Source of the DNA: Ustilaginoidea virens
Lineage: Eukaryota > Ascomycota > Sordariomycetes > Hypocreales > Clavicipitaceae
DNA length: 64,000 bases
Assembly: GCF_000687475.1 (NCBI RefSeq)
Contig: NC_057318.1
Span: forward strand, 1,488,001-1,552,000
Reading direction: 5' to 3'
The notes under the pieces were generated by a model. That model was not told where the DNA came from and did not search any database. It saw nothing but the letters and a program-made list of their open reading frames with translations. Within the stretch, counting starts at the first letter, position 1. Each line of letters begins with the position of its first letter. The translations under genes and the position numbers were made by a program. Below, piece by piece: positions 1 through 12,350 of the stretch.

Positions 1-121
1 TTGTGGGGCGCTGTGCCCTACTATAGCGCCTGGTATAGCCACCGCGATATCTCAATGCAGAGACGTCGTATGGTGGCGAGACCAGTACTAAAATACAGCT
101 AAAAAGGCGCTGATTTCAATA
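1..121 (-). repeat. Partial third copy of the copia LTR
   Basis: This stretch matches the last ~120 bases (as read on the plus strand) of the two 715-bp LTRs at 2009-2723 and 8802-9516. It ends in caata where the intact LTRs end in caaca, a C-to-T change at a CpA site. Gypsy-type sequence follows immediately at 122. It is either a solo LTR or the edge of another copia insertion that continues beyond the window start. Its other end and target duplication are outside the window, so the type cannot be settled. Confidence 0.85.
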
Positions 122-2008
122 GATACTATTAGGAATATTAAGTCGGATATTAAGCGGGGACGGAATAGCTACGATAGTATACTTAGTAGATACCTAGTCG
201 AGCTTTTTATAAGGCCGGTTAATCTTAATATTCCGTAGGCTTAGCCAGACTTAATCCCCGATTTAGTAGTATTCTACTAGGTATTAGGAGCGGTTTATCG
301 CATCCTACTGCCGCTACTAAGTAAAGGCAATAGTAGCCTAAGCGAGTTCACCCCCCTCCTATATTATAGCTAGGAAGCGTGCTATATGCCCCTTAGAGGT
401 CGTTAAACTTAGTATAATATTGGGGGAAGGTGCTATAATAGGAGAATCGAAGCCATTTAAAAGACGGTTCGGACTATATCTAGTAACTAAAGAAGTATAA
501 TTATTTAAAGTATATTAATAAATCGCGAGATATTAGGGCTAATCGTACTAATCGAATGCTACCTTAATATATAAGATAGCCTAGACCTCCTAGTTTATAT
601 ACTCTATACTACTATCAGTCTATATGTAGTATATAGTCGAGAGGAGTTAGTTAGTCTTAATAGCTTTATATATTATAATCTAGAATTAGCCTACCTAATC
701 CAAATCTCTATCGCTAATAATCTAGGCGGGGAACCTATAGTATTACTACTAGCAATCGAGAAACTATTCTATATAATCCTTTATTCGCATTGAGTATATC
801 GTCTTAAGCTAAACGTACTTAGATAGGCGGTTAGTAATAACTATTAGGTAACGCGGGTCGGAAGCATTATAGGCTAGGAGGTTAGTTATAAAATTAATAG
901 AGATTTAAAATTAAAACTGATTTAGGATTAGTAAGGGCTAGAGTAGGCCCTATCGCAACTAGCGATTTTTATACGCCTTATAGTATTAATAATTCCGAAT
1001 GAACCGAATTACCTTAGATAATATACTATCGAAGTAGTAGTCCCATTATAAGAGTTAGAAGGTTATATTCTTCCCTAGGTGCCCTATAGTAGGGGAGTTA
1101 TAATATCGTTAGATTACTATAGTTATTAATAGCTCAAATAAAGGGAGCTAAATCCGGCCCCGGTAGAATAGCGCTCTATAAGCATTTAGGGTATAATCTA
1201 TAATCTACTCTTTAGTCTTTACCTCTATAGGGAATTATTATTCTCTATTCGCTATAGCCTTCTACCGGGCCTAATATAATTTATCCTTGGCTATAGCTTA
1301 ATCCTAAAGCGCCTATAGGTATATATCGGCGAAGACCTAAAAGCCACTAGGTAAAGAGATACTAGTCGATAAAGCCGCTAGCGGTATATCCCCTATTATA
1401 CCTAGGTCTATAGTCGGTCGGTCTTCCACTAGGTTTAGCTAAACCTTTATTAGGTCTGCCTCTATAGTAGAGATAGATAGTAATTAAAAGACTTAGCTAA
1501 ATCTCAGAGCTATACTATCTGCCTCCTACTCCTATTGCAAAAGGGCGTTAGGGCATTAGGCTTATAAGTCGGGCTAATATCGAAAATAGAAATTAAAAAG
1601 GGCTAAAGTCTCGGCCTATCGCGCTTAGTATTCTAATATCTCCTTTAGTCGAGCGAAATACTTAAGGTTTTTATAATCCATAAGGATTATAAATAGAGTA
1701 GTAATAGAATAGAGTTCTACTAACTATACCTTAAGATATAAGATAACGGTAAACAGCTTTTTATTATAGATAGTATAGTTCCATTTAGCTTTTATAAGCT
1801 ATGCTAAGTAGTATGCGATTAGGTAGAGTGCCTTATCCTCCTTAATCTAGGAGAGGCAGCTACTAAAAGTTATACTAAAGCTATCCGCCTTAAGGATTAT
1901 TTCCTTCTTAGGGTCCTATTAGGCGAAAATTAAATATAAAATAAAATACTACTTAAGCGTTTAGAAAGCCTTTTTTTCTTTTTCGAGCTATTAAAAAAGG
2001 ATACCTTT
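122..2008 (-). mobile_element. Degraded Ty3/gypsy retrotransposon, RNase H-integrase part
   Basis: Reading the minus strand gives a decayed gypsy polyprotein full of stops. Near 1990-1660 it reads like gypsy RNase H, with fragments KKAF, ILKADSF, YNKKLFTVIL and ILMDYKNLKYF, the last matching the usual TDHKNLEYF. Near 1110-960 it reads like the integrase zinc region: GHLGKNITF, then YYFD and FIRNY. The order RT-RH-IN, completed by the part at 9517-12350, is the gypsy order. No open frame survives. The downstream LTR is not seen because a copia LTR copy occupies 1-121. Very high TpA content suggests RIP. Confidence 0.8.
2004..2008. repeat. Target site duplication (left), ccttt
   Basis: The five bases ccttt directly before the left copia LTR are repeated at 9517-9521 directly after the right LTR. 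Five bases is the usual duplication for Ty1/copia insertion. Removing the element and one copy joins the flanking gypsy reading frame. Confidence 0.9.
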
Positions 2009-2723
2009 TGTTGCAAAATGGTAATTCAGAACACTGTTGGAAATGTACTGGATACCGACAGTGGCGTACAAGGCGTTGCAGAATAAAACAAAGAGCTGGT
2101 TAAAGATTTAAAGCGCACAAGAGGTTGACCAGAGCAAAGATGTTAGGGAAATCTGATTCTAATTGTTGGTGACTATTCTAGCTAGAAAGAGGGAATTTTG
2201 GGCATATTTCTACCATCTTGAAAAAGTGGTTGAAAATAATGAAAAACCGCAAAAATAGCGAAAAACCCGACGAAAAGTCGGTCTGCCCAACCGTGCCCAG
2301 TCTGTGCCCAATATCCTACCCAGTGTATACCCAACCAAGCCCAGTGGCTTATAGCGGTGTGCCGGATGCCCTATAATAGCCTGCCGTACGGGCCGGAAGC
2401 CCTATATCGGTCTGCCGTAAATGACCGGTGTAGCGGGTGACTGTATGTAGAAGGCCGAAAGTGCTGGTTTGCCTATTTGATAATCCCGTAGAAATGCGCC
2501 GCCTGTTGTGGGCCCTGTGGCCCGCTGTGACCGGCCGCTGTGGCCGGCTGTGGGGCGCTGTGCCGGTGCCGTGACCGGCGCTGTGGCCTACTGTAATCGG
2601 CGTTGTGGGGCGCTGTGCCCCACTATAGCGCCTGGTATAGCCACTGCGATATCTCAATGTAGAGACGTCGTACGGTAGCGAGACTAGTACCAAAATATAG
2701 CTAAAAAAGCGCTAATTTCAACA
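2009..2723 (-). repeat. Copia LTR, left (3' LTR of the element)
   Basis: This 715-bp direct repeat is nearly identical to 8802-9516, with transition differences only. It starts tgttgc and ends tttcaaca. A GC-rich internal part near 2500-2620 has short repeated ctgtg(g/a)cc modules and gives spurious reading frames on the minus strand. For a minus-strand element this copy is the 3' LTR. Confidence 0.93.
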
Positions 2724-2731
2724 CCCCCTCT
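2724..2731 (-). other. Polypurine tract of the copia element
   Basis: The plus strand reads ccccctct directly after the left LTR, so the minus strand reads AGAGGGGG just upstream of the 3' LTR. That is the position and composition expected of the plus-strand primer of an LTR retrotransposon. Confidence 0.75.
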
Positions 2732-2929
2732 GATTAGCAATATAGCTAATCCTAGCGTTAGAATAAAAGAAAGAAACCCTGTAAAAAATCAGAAAAAAAA
2801 GATGATAATGCTATAGGGATTACAGCCCTAATAGCTGCCGAAATATAGGGAATTTCGGGCTTGGAAGTGGTTTGGTGAGTCTATCCGCAGGCATATCTGT
2901 CGTGGGTAAATAAGATATTTTTACTAAGC

Positions 2930-5900
2930 CGGCTTAGGCCTTCTCACGTATATACCGGAATTTAAGCAAGGTATGCTTAGTGCGGGCATACTGATTTGGG
3001 TCATTTGCGTTAGAAATAGACCCTTGGTTATTGCAGTATAGTAGTATCGGGCATTGAATATCGACCTAGATTTCTTTAAATAAATTAGATATCTACTCCA
3101 CTTCGCGAATCGCTTTAAGTATTGCATTAGATTTGGCTTCAAGCATTAATAAAACTATAGTCGAAGACCGTTTTGACCTCCAGCTAATAGGCCTACTATT
3201 CAAGGTAGTAAGATAACTACTAGTAGACTTAGAAGTAAGGCGATAACTAGCAAAATCGCTGTTAGAAAATGCAGCTAATACTATAGTAGCTTTAGCGGCT
3301 CGGTAACGGTAATAAATGGCTATATTTGCCGTACTAGCTAAATAGCGAAAAGCGCCCTTAGCAGCATTAAGCTGTATAGTGGAAGCCTATTGCATATATC
3401 GTAATAGGTATTGCGTTGGAAAGGTAAGGTCAGGTCTTAATATTATTATCAACTATATCGATGTCCCTACTAGCTGCTAGAATAAGTATTGATTACTAGC
3501 ATCTAGCGGCGTATCGTCAGCCTTAGTAAGTATACCGGGCTATAGCGGGATTAGATGCAGTCGTGCATCCTTAAGGTTAAATTTCTTAAGGACTTTTGCA
3601 ATAAATTGCGATTGGTGTAGCTATAATAGGCCCTTTTCTCTATTCCTAATAATCTGCACTCTAAGAAAGAAGGAGGTAGGTCCTTGGTCTTCTATAGTAT
3701 AAACCTTATGGAATTTAGCCTTAAGCTAGTCAATATAGCTAAGGTCTGGACCGATAATCAAGCAGTTATCCACATAGGTCACAATAAAGGTATGCGTTCC
3801 TTTATTATAGAAGACGGTAGTATTAGAAAGTAATAGCTTAAAACCCTTTTGCACTAGAAGGTCTTTTAACCGTAACTACTTGTAAGGGCCTTATTTTAAC
3901 CTATATAAGGCTTTTTTTAATAGTATAACCTATAATACAGAGGGGTTATATCTAGCCTTAGTAAGTAAGGCTAAAAGTCGACGATGCTATTAGTCAGACT
4001 ATAAGGCTAGGTTAGGTGAGAGTAGGCTTTCTGCAAATTCTAGAAAACCAGCTGGAATCTCTATATAAATCGTCTCCAGCAGTTCGCTATTTAGAAAGGC
4101 ACCAATAAAGTCTATTTACTCTATTTCCCAGTTATTTGCAGTAGTAAGAGCAAAGATGATCCTCTATATTGGTGGGATCGACGTAGAGGCATAGGTCTCC
4201 ATAAAGTCTTGCCTAGATACCTATATAAAGCCTTTAATAACTAATTGTGCCTTATATTTAACCGGGTTATTATTCGCATCTTTCTTAACGCGAAAAATAG
4301 GCCGGTTACGCAATATTTTCCTACTAGTAGGAATACTAGTCTTAGGAATAAATTAGAAGATATTTAAATCGATTAATTGCTTGAATTCCGAAAATAAGGC
4401 TTTTACCCAGCTATCTTTATGTAGGCTGTGTAAGACTTCCTTCTAGCTATTAGGCATACCTTCTGGGGCCCGTTTTGCAGCCTTAATCTTTGCTGCATAG
4501 TAAATATCGTATATTTGCTGGTAAAAAGCATAGGAAGGGGGGAAATCCTATATGGGAGCCTCTAGGGGGCTGCTTGGGTATCTGAAAATCTAGTCGTTTT
4601 TCGGCTAGGTAGGTAAGAAAGCACCCTATTGGTCAATCTATAGGTCAGACTGTTAGTCAGCCTATAGGTCCAAAAGTGACCTATAGTATCCATAACCTAG
4701 GATACCTTATACGTCTTATATCCATAGTATTCTTCTTTGAATTCTACCCCTAGTAGCCCTAACCTAGTATAGCTAAATAGGCACCTTTTCTGATACTCGA
4801 AATATTTTCTCTTATAATCTCTTATTTGAGGCGATATCTAGACTCTCGAATTTTAGATATTCTAATGTAGGTAGCGTTTTACTATAGTGAAATGCCGCAT
4901 TTACTAGGAAGCCGGGCGAAAAGGCAGAATCTATTATATTGGAAAGTCGCAGAAAATCAGTGTGTGTGGGGCTTTAAGATTCGGACCATTGAAAATTTAT
5001 TATATGGGGCAAGTTAGAATTTTCACTTATATAGGTTATGCCCACTTTTGTGATGGATTCGGAAAATCTCTAAGATTGAGATTCCTAGTAATAAGAGTTT
5101 TCTATATTTCCTAGCATTTGCAGCCTTTTTATATGGGAAAAAGGCGTAAATTCTTTAGCTGGTGAAAAAGGACTGTCTTGCCTAAGCTGAAAAGCTGAGT
5201 TAGGCTGAAGCGATTTGGAATTAAAAGACGGCGAATTGCTAGGAAATATTGCAGAGTGCTATGGCGGGCCAATTGGTGGTAGGCCCACTGGTTATAGTAG
5301 GCCCGCTGATTATAGTGGATCCGTATGCTGTATTAGGCCTATTGGTTGTAGTGGGCCCGTAGGCTGTGTTAGATCCGTAGCCTATAGTAGGCCTATGCCC
5401 TCGGCTAAGCCTGAAATAGGCATATTTAGGCGAGGCGACTTCTAAATAGGCTCTTCTAGAGCAATTTAGTCGATGTTTACCCCCTCTAAAATGGAAGACG
5501 GTAGGAAGTCGAATTTGCCCTTTAGGCCACTTGAAATAGGGCCTATACCTTTATTTTAATAGGTGAAAGTAATAAAAGAGGTCTTAGTGATAACCCGGCA
5601 ATGTAGGATATAGACGAGGTAGGTGCCATTACCTAGCGTAACTAGTAACCTACCTGACTCGGTCTGGGGGGCCAGCTTATAGCTAATGACCCGTTTTTCT
5701 AGAGGGATTAGCACCTCTATAGCCGCACTAATAGCCCTAAAGCTAGTAAGGTCGGGTAGGTAGTAATGCGTAATTTCTAGAAAGTCCTTCTTTAATTCCT
5801 CGAAAGGTAACGAGGAATAGTTTATAACTGCTATTAGATTTACTAAGGTAGTAATACTAAGAATTACTATAGACTAAAGGTAAGAAGGTAACCGAGACCA

Positions 5901-8560
5901 AAGCATAGTAGCTTTAAGTCGGTTAATAATAACCCGTATAGAGCGTTCTACTAACCTATTTTGCTTATAAATATAAGGGGAAGAGGTTAAAAAATCTATG
6001 CCCTTAAGAGCTAGCTAGGCTGTAATAATATCGTTGATTTCCTTGCCACCATTATAGTGGAATTCAATAGCTAATTTGCTATAGCGATTCCTAAGACCTT
6101 AGAAGAACCCCTATAATACTGGGAATACTATAGGTCCTTCCTTATTAGGTAGTAAGTACACCTAACGGAAGCGTGATTTCCGGTCTATTAAGATGAGGCA
6201 AATAGGGCGTTTATTGTATAGAAGAGGATTAATTTGGAAAATATCACCCTCTATAATATCCAAATAGTGTATTAGGTCTGGTATAGCCCCTGATGTAAAA
6301 TGCCGAACTGACTTTGCCCTTTTATAGGCGATGTAGTTGAAGTTAGAATCCTTTACCTTACTGAGATCAGGTAACCCTATAGTTGATGTATAGGTTTTCT
6401 TTAAAAGTTAGATTCCAATATGCCTAAGCCGGATATGCTAAAGTCCGGCTAATAATAGTAGCTTTTGATATTCTGTATTAGCAGTTGGTATTGTGATTGG
6501 GGCTGGGTTGAGGGTGACCGGGGCCCTCTATAGTGGTTGGGCTATATTGGGAATAGTAGCCTCTATTAGTACTACCGAAAAATTAGGACTAACTGGTAGG
6601 TCAGCTAGTAGGATTTCTTGCGAATTAGCTGGTAGAAGTAGAAGGTCTGAGTCAGCTGGTGGGGTAGGTAAATCCTTTAGCAGGGGATATTCCTCGTATT
6701 CTTCTGGGTTAGCTAGGGCAGGTATTTCGACCGAGATATTATGTATAGCCAGGTGATTTTAGCTAGTATAGTGTAAAAACGGCGAATCTACCCCTTTTTA
6801 TTATAAAAAGAAGCCATACTTCTTAAAATTAAGAAGCCTAATGCACTTATTGTTACTATTAATTAGGCTTTAGCCCTAAATACTGCTACGATTTAGATAG
6901 TATTTAACGCCGCTAAATATGTTAATATTAAAAGCTGGTATGAAAAGGGCGTTAGTTAGCTCTAAAGTGCCCCACTGAGGTGGGTTAGTGGTCTATAGCA
7001 CGGTAAAACGCGCTATGCCCCACCCACTGGGCTTAATTGGGCCACTACCTATACTGATAACTGGTCTATTTCCGGTATAGTATTAGAAGTAGGTAAAATG
7101 CTTTTTATCGTTAATAATATGCACCGTAGAACTAATATCGTAGAGTAAAGAATCTATTGGCGTTTTCCCACCGGATTGTGCACTATAGCTAGTAGCTAAA
7201 AATTGCATATATTCGCGGTCCTGGAAGGAAGAATAGGCTGTCTCACTGGGTGTAAGACTTAGAGTGTTATAATTCCCTAATATAAAGGAGTTAATAGTCT
7301 TTTCCTTTTCGTCGGTCTTTTATGGGGTATCTGCTTTATTAGCTGAATCTTTCTTTTCTTTTTTCTTCTTATTTTCCGGCTTGCCCTATGTGGCTGAAGA
7401 AGACCCTTATTATTAGGTAGAAGACCCCTGTTTCTTTTTGTTGGCGTTGGTGGTAGTGTTTTTACCACCCTTGCTAATGTTGTTACTAGCTAGCTTGCTA
7501 CTATTGTTAGTAGCGGCACCTTTGACCTTTGTGAGGTGGGTGGTAGCCCTTGCTACTGATGACCCTTTAATGCGTTATTCTTCTAGTAAATCAACCATAT
7601 AAAATTGCAGGTTAATATTTAATATATTTCCCTAAGTATAGGCGATTCTTATTATTGTGCGGTGCCGTTCTGCCCACTGAAAAAAGACCCCTTCTATAGC
7701 ATATAAATACTGGCTGATTTGGTCGAAAGGTTGTATGTAGGAGCCTAAAATTTGCAGCCTGGATAGGTAGCTATTAAAGGAGGCATTGAAAGATTCTAAG
7801 GTACCCTTATAGCCTATAAAATTTAGTTGATGGAAGGCAGGGTATAGGTGGGTCCGCTGTACGTTTAATGAGTGAGAATACTATTTGGTGAGTAATGTAA
7901 AGGCTGACTCTGGGTCAGTACACCAGTTGATAGCGGCAGCTAGTCCTTCTATGCAACTATTCTTGATAAGTAATAGTAAAAGTGCTTGCTCTGAGTCGTT
8001 AAATTTGCTAGCAATAGAAGGTCTCGATAAATTTGGCGATATTAAGTGCCCTAAGTTGAATTATAAGGGCCTGTTTCTATTAGTTGAAGTTAGATGCCCC
8101 CCTTAGCTTTTGGGATTCTTGGAATCTATTGGCTGTCTTGGCTAGTTCCTTAATAGCTATAGCGCTGACTTGGCTGCTAATACTGGATGGAATCGGCAGG
8201 GGTTATTGCTAGGCTTTAGGTAGAGAGGTATTTCCCTTACCTATAGGAGTTTAAAAGGTATCTATATCCATTATATCCTATAATAGTAGGCTAGCAGCAG
8301 GCTTAATTAGTCTGTCTACTAAGGTGCCCACCTTATTAGCCAAAAAATCGATTTTAGAGTTCATTCGATTAAATTTATAACTGAATTCTTTTCTTATTTC
8401 CTATTGGTCTTCCCTAAGCTGGGCAATTTCCTGGTCATTATTAGATTCTTCTACCTCTGCCGTATTAGGGACTTGGTAGCCTGGGTTATTGGCAGGAACG
8501 TTCTGACTGGCTATTATAGGAAAAGAAAAGGTGCCGGAATGTCTTAAAAATGCGAAGAAA
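2930..8560 (-). pseudogene. Copia gag-pol remnants (gag, integrase, RT, RNase H)
   Basis: Minus-strand reading recovers copia motifs between stops. RNase H lies near 2936-3060, with LYCNNQGSIS and ARTKHTLLKF then RYIREK. Reverse transcriptase lies near 3740-3800, with FIVTYVDNCLIIGPD, where the catalytic YVDD has become YVDN. The integrase core lies near 6130-6210, with LILIDRKSRFR and VYLLPNKEG. A lysine-rich gag-like part lies near 7280-7470. Many stops interrupt the frame, so no functional protein can be made. The Asp-to-Asn change is a G-to-A transition on the coding strand, as RIP produces. The limits given are approximate. Confidence 0.85.
5267..5400. repeat. Degenerate tandem repeat inside the copia element
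   Basis: Short units of about 24 bases built on ggcccgctgattatagtgg-like text recur five or so times with many changes. They lie between the integrase and reverse transcriptase remnants, probably in the linker of the former polyprotein. The plus-strand open frame over this tract is only a by-product of the repeat. Confidence 0.5.
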
Positions 8561-8790
8561 ATCAAGACTGAAAATCTAGATAAAAAATCTAGAAGAAAGC
8601 TGCGTTAAGGAATAACCTTAGAAAATCCTGTTGCAAAAAGGATGTGTTGTAGCTTAGTGTGGTAGCTGGGTTCCTAAATCTGGGATGATTAGTCCCTTAT
8701 TAGTAGATTTCTGGAAGGTTAGCTGCCAAATGCGTTAAAATCCTAAGTTAGCGTAAAAAAACGTTTTAAGCTAGAGGCCTTGATACACCA

Positions 8791-8801
8791 GGCTCATAAC
8801 C
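8791..8801 (-). other. Primer-binding site, initiator-tRNA anticodon type
   Basis: The plus strand reads ggctcataacc directly before the right LTR. This equals the anticodon stem-loop of eukaryotic initiator tRNA-Met (GGGCUCAUAACCC), so the minus-strand RNA is complementary to it. Drosophila copia and some related elements prime from an internal fragment of initiator tRNA-Met, which fits this position. Confidence 0.8.
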
Positions 8802-9516
8802 TGTTGCAAAATGGTAATTCAGAACACTATTGGAAATGTACTGGATACCGATAGTGGCGTATAAGGCGTTGCAGAATAAAACAAAGAGCTGGTTAAAGAT
8901 TTAAAGCGCACAAGAGGTTGACCAGAGCAAAGATGTCAGGGAAATCTGATTCTAATTGTTGGTGACTATTCTAGCTAGAAAGAGGGAATTTTGGGCATAT
9001 TTCTACTATCTTGAAAAAGTGGTTGAAAATAATGAAAAACTGTAAAAATAGCGAAAAACCCGACGAAAAGTCGGTCTGCCCAACCGTGCCCAGTCTGTGC
9101 CCAATATCCTACCCAGTGCATACCCAACCAAGCCTAGTGGCTTATAGCGGTGTGCCGGATGCCCTATAACAGCCTGCCGTACGGGCCGGAAGCCCTATAT
9201 CGGTCTGCCGTAAATGACCGGTGTAGCGGGTGACTGTATGTAGAAGGTCGAAAGTGCTGGTTTGCCTATTTGATAATCCCGTAGAAATGCGCCGCCTGTT
9301 GTGGGCCCTGTGGCCCGCTGTGACCGGCCGCTGTGGCCGGCTGTGGGGCGCTGTGCCGGTGCCGTGACCGGCGCTGTGGCCCACTGTAATCGGCGTTGTG
9401 GGGCGCTGTGCCCCACCATAGCGCCTGGTATAGCCACCGCGATATCTCAACGTAGAGACGTCGTACGGTAGCGAGACCAGTACCAAAATACAGCTAAAAA
9501 GGCGCTGATTTCAACA
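8802..9516 (-). repeat. Copia LTR, right (5' LTR of the element)
   Basis: This is the second 715-bp LTR, starting tgttgc and ending tttcaaca. It has more CpA and fewer TpA than the left copy in its final part, so the two LTRs have collected transitions independently. For the minus-strand element this is the promoter-bearing 5' LTR. Confidence 0.93.
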
Positions 9517-9521
9517 CCTTT
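9517..9521. repeat. Target site duplication (right), ccttt
   Basis: This is an exact copy of the five bases at 2004-2008, directly outside the right copia LTR. Confidence 0.9.
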
Positions 9522-12350
9522 TTATATTAGTTAAACTAAAGGCTCTACTAAATAGGAGAAGTTTGAGATAAAATTGCGGTAAAAGTTTATAAACCTTAGA
9601 AAGCTCTAAATGCCCTATAATTTTATAAGGGCTTCCTACTTTTAAATTGCTTTAATCTTCTTAGGGTCTAGTTAAATCTCCTTCCCTACCGCTATAATAA
9701 AGCTAAAGTAGTATACCTCCTTTACTATAAAATTATATTTATTGAGATTTAGATTTAGGCCGGCATCTTATAGGCGCCTAAGGATAACCCTAATGCGGTC
9801 TATATATTCCTACCGTAAGCCTTTAGTATAAACTAAAATATTATTTAGGTAAGTAGTAGCAAAATCCCCTAATAAGTCCCCTAAGGCCCTATTAATATAT
9901 CGCTAGAATATTGTAAGGGCTTTAGTTAGGCTAAAAGGGGTTATTAACCACTTAAAGAGGCTAAAGTAGGTCCGGAATATAATTAGGTATTTATCGCCCT
10001 TAGCGATATAGATTTTATAGAATATAGCGCGGATATCTACCTTTATAAACTATATTGCCTAAAATAGGGAATATAGTATCTCTTTAATTAAGGGAAGGGG
10101 GTATTAATCCTATACTATAACTTTATTTAGGGCCCGATAATCTATATAAAAATACTATCCGCCGTTTGCTTTTTTTGCGAGTAGGACTAATATTACTACT
10201 AATAAGGAGCTTATATAGATTTATCCTTTATCTATAAGGTTAGTTACCTATCTCCAAACCTTAAGTAATTAGTCCCGCAGTATATTATATAGCGGTCCCT
10301 ATAAGAGGTCGGGTAGCCCCCTATCTAGGGTCGGTTTAAACTTAATATAGTAATTAAGCGTGCCTTAGTATAGTAGGAGGCTAGAGGCTTTTATCTTATT
10401 AAAGAGGTCGGTAAAGTCTTAGAGCTTAAGCGGTAGGGTCTATAGCTAAGCTAGGAGGGGAACTAAATTCTAATAAGGCGGAAGTATAATACAGAGGATA
10501 TATATAAGCTCTTATAGGCTCGTAGAGAAAAAAAAGGTCGAATTATCTTAAGTGCATACCGCACGTTATAGTATACTATAAAAGACTGATCTAAGGATAT
10601 TAATTATAGCGGGCCTAGAGGATCGAATAATTAATTCCTTTATAAAGAAGCCACTAATAGCTCTAATTCTTAATCGGCGCTACTTTACCTATAGTTTAAT
10701 ATTGTAATACTCTATCTAAGGCAACCTTAGAATTATATTATAGGTAAGGCCTAGGATAATATATAGTATTATAGCTAATGGCTATCTATTGATATCAATA
10801 TCGATATAAACGATATAGGTAATTAAAAGGATAGCCTATTGCTCCCCTAACCGACTCTTTATATCTATTATAATCCTAAGTTTCTTATAAGATAGTAGGC
10901 GGATAGGCTAGAATCTTAGCCTTTAGATAGTTCTTTCGCTTATCGTATTATAATAATTATAATTAGAATCAATTAGGGTATCGATAAAAGTAGAATTATT
11001 ATATAATATTGGGACTAAAAAGGGGTATCTATCTATACGGTCCTTAATATTATCGATCTCTTTTATATAGTATTCCTATTATAATCTGGCTAAAGGCTAG
11101 GTGCGTTTTTTAAGCCTTTTCGTAAGATTTAGCTTAAAGGCTAATCTTTTCCCTAAAAGTTGCTATCGTTATTATCTCTAAGCTTAGTAATTTATAAGGC
11201 TTTTATAGCCTTTAGGTCTATAAAAGCCACTATTATCTCTAGTAGGGGCTAGGCCGGCCTTAGCTTATACTCCGGCATTTTATAGCTAGTATCCCTATAT
11301 TAGGTATAAAGTGACTTCTAGTAGCGCTCCTTAAGGACTTCCCTTAAAACTTATAGCGCCCTCTTATTAAGAAGCCTTTACTTACCTTTTAAATCTAGCT
11401 TATAGATGCCTATTATAGGTGTATTATTATCCTTATCCCGAGCGGTTATCTATAGATCTTGGGCATTATTATTATAATCTTAGGAAAGGTCCGTATAGTA
11501 CTTTACGGTAAGACTTATCTCTAGGTTAATGGCGATTTTACGGTACTATATGACGGCCGCCTTATAATCCTTATAGGAGACCCCTAGGCCGATAATCTTA
11601 TCCGATATATAAGGGTTAAAGGCAGATTAGAGTATTTTTAGCTTAACCGATTTAGGCTACCTAAGCCCCCCCGCTAATACTAATTTCTCTTTAAAATATA
11701 TAAAAAAGGTAGAAAAAGGTTTTTTTAGCGCCTAACGGAGGGTATATTTAAGCTTGCTAATCGCATATTCCTCTTAATACGGGTCCTTAAAGAGTCGCTA
11801 TAGGTAGTTAAAGAAAGCTATAGGGCGGTAATAGAAGGCCATACTATTCTTAAAGAATACTATAATTTAGGATTAAACTATAGCCGAGAGGTTCTAATAG
11901 ATAAATATCTATTAGGTCTTATCGTTACCGATAAAATCCCGATCGATCTCTAATTTATACTCTATAAAGGTCTTCTATATAGTAAATATAGCCTTTTTAC
12001 TATTAAAGGGTTCCCTAACTAGTATCGGCTTACGCCTAAATCGGGTTTCCTCTAGGGTTAAGATAAAGTCAGTCTAAGACTGGTTAGGGGTTATTATAGG
12101 GGCTGGCGATAGTTATTATTGCATTTAGTCGATAAGGGCTAGCATCCGACGCTTAGTCTATTCAGCCTAAGCGTATATCTGATGCTTACTCTCCTAGCTT
12201 TAGGATAGCTATTCTTAGAACCTTATATTAAGGACTTCTATAGCATTAGTAATTAACTCCCATTAAGCGGCCTATTAATAAGTAGAGGCGCATCGGGCAT
12301 TATCTAAGCCTATAGTATTCTATAAGGGCCTTATATCTATTGTCGGCAGT
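9517..12350 (-). mobile_element. Degraded Ty3/gypsy retrotransposon, gag-RT part
   Basis: This is the other half of the gypsy element split by copia. On the minus strand near 9865-9800 it reads DFATTYLNNILVY, a decayed form of the gypsy ATAYLDDILVYS box. Near 10200-10090 it reads LLAKKANGG, YFYIDYRALNK and PLPLIKEIL. The frame at the left edge (AFSLTNIKRYPF) joins the frame at 2008 and below (ARKRKKAF) once copia is removed, which matches the RT-RNase H connection of gypsy proteins. Upstream parts (about 10.9-12.3 kb) should be protease and gag but are too decayed to name. No open frame survives. Confidence 0.8.

Larger units (their letters stand above)
2009..9516 (-). mobile_element. Ty1/copia LTR retrotransposon, full length but inactivated
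   Basis: Two direct LTRs of 715 bp (2009-2723 and 8802-9516) enclose about 6.1 kb, with a ccttt duplication outside. Both LTRs begin tgttgc and end caaca. A primer-binding site beside the right LTR and a polypurine tract beside the left LTR show that transcription ran on the minus strand. Minus-strand domains run gag, integrase, reverse transcriptase, RNase H, which is the copia order. No long open frame remains. The two LTRs differ at about twenty sites, all transitions and mostly in CpA/TpG context, as expected of RIP. The element lies inside an older gypsy element. Confidence 0.93.

Noticed and set aside
5215..5445. Plus-strand Gly/Pro/Ser-rich frame
   Set aside because: It is on the non-coding strand of the copia element and follows a degenerate tandem repeat.
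9142..9486. Repeated 114-codon frame also present at 2349-2693
   Set aside because: It lies within both LTR copies and is non-coding LTR sequence; the repetition is explained by the LTRs.
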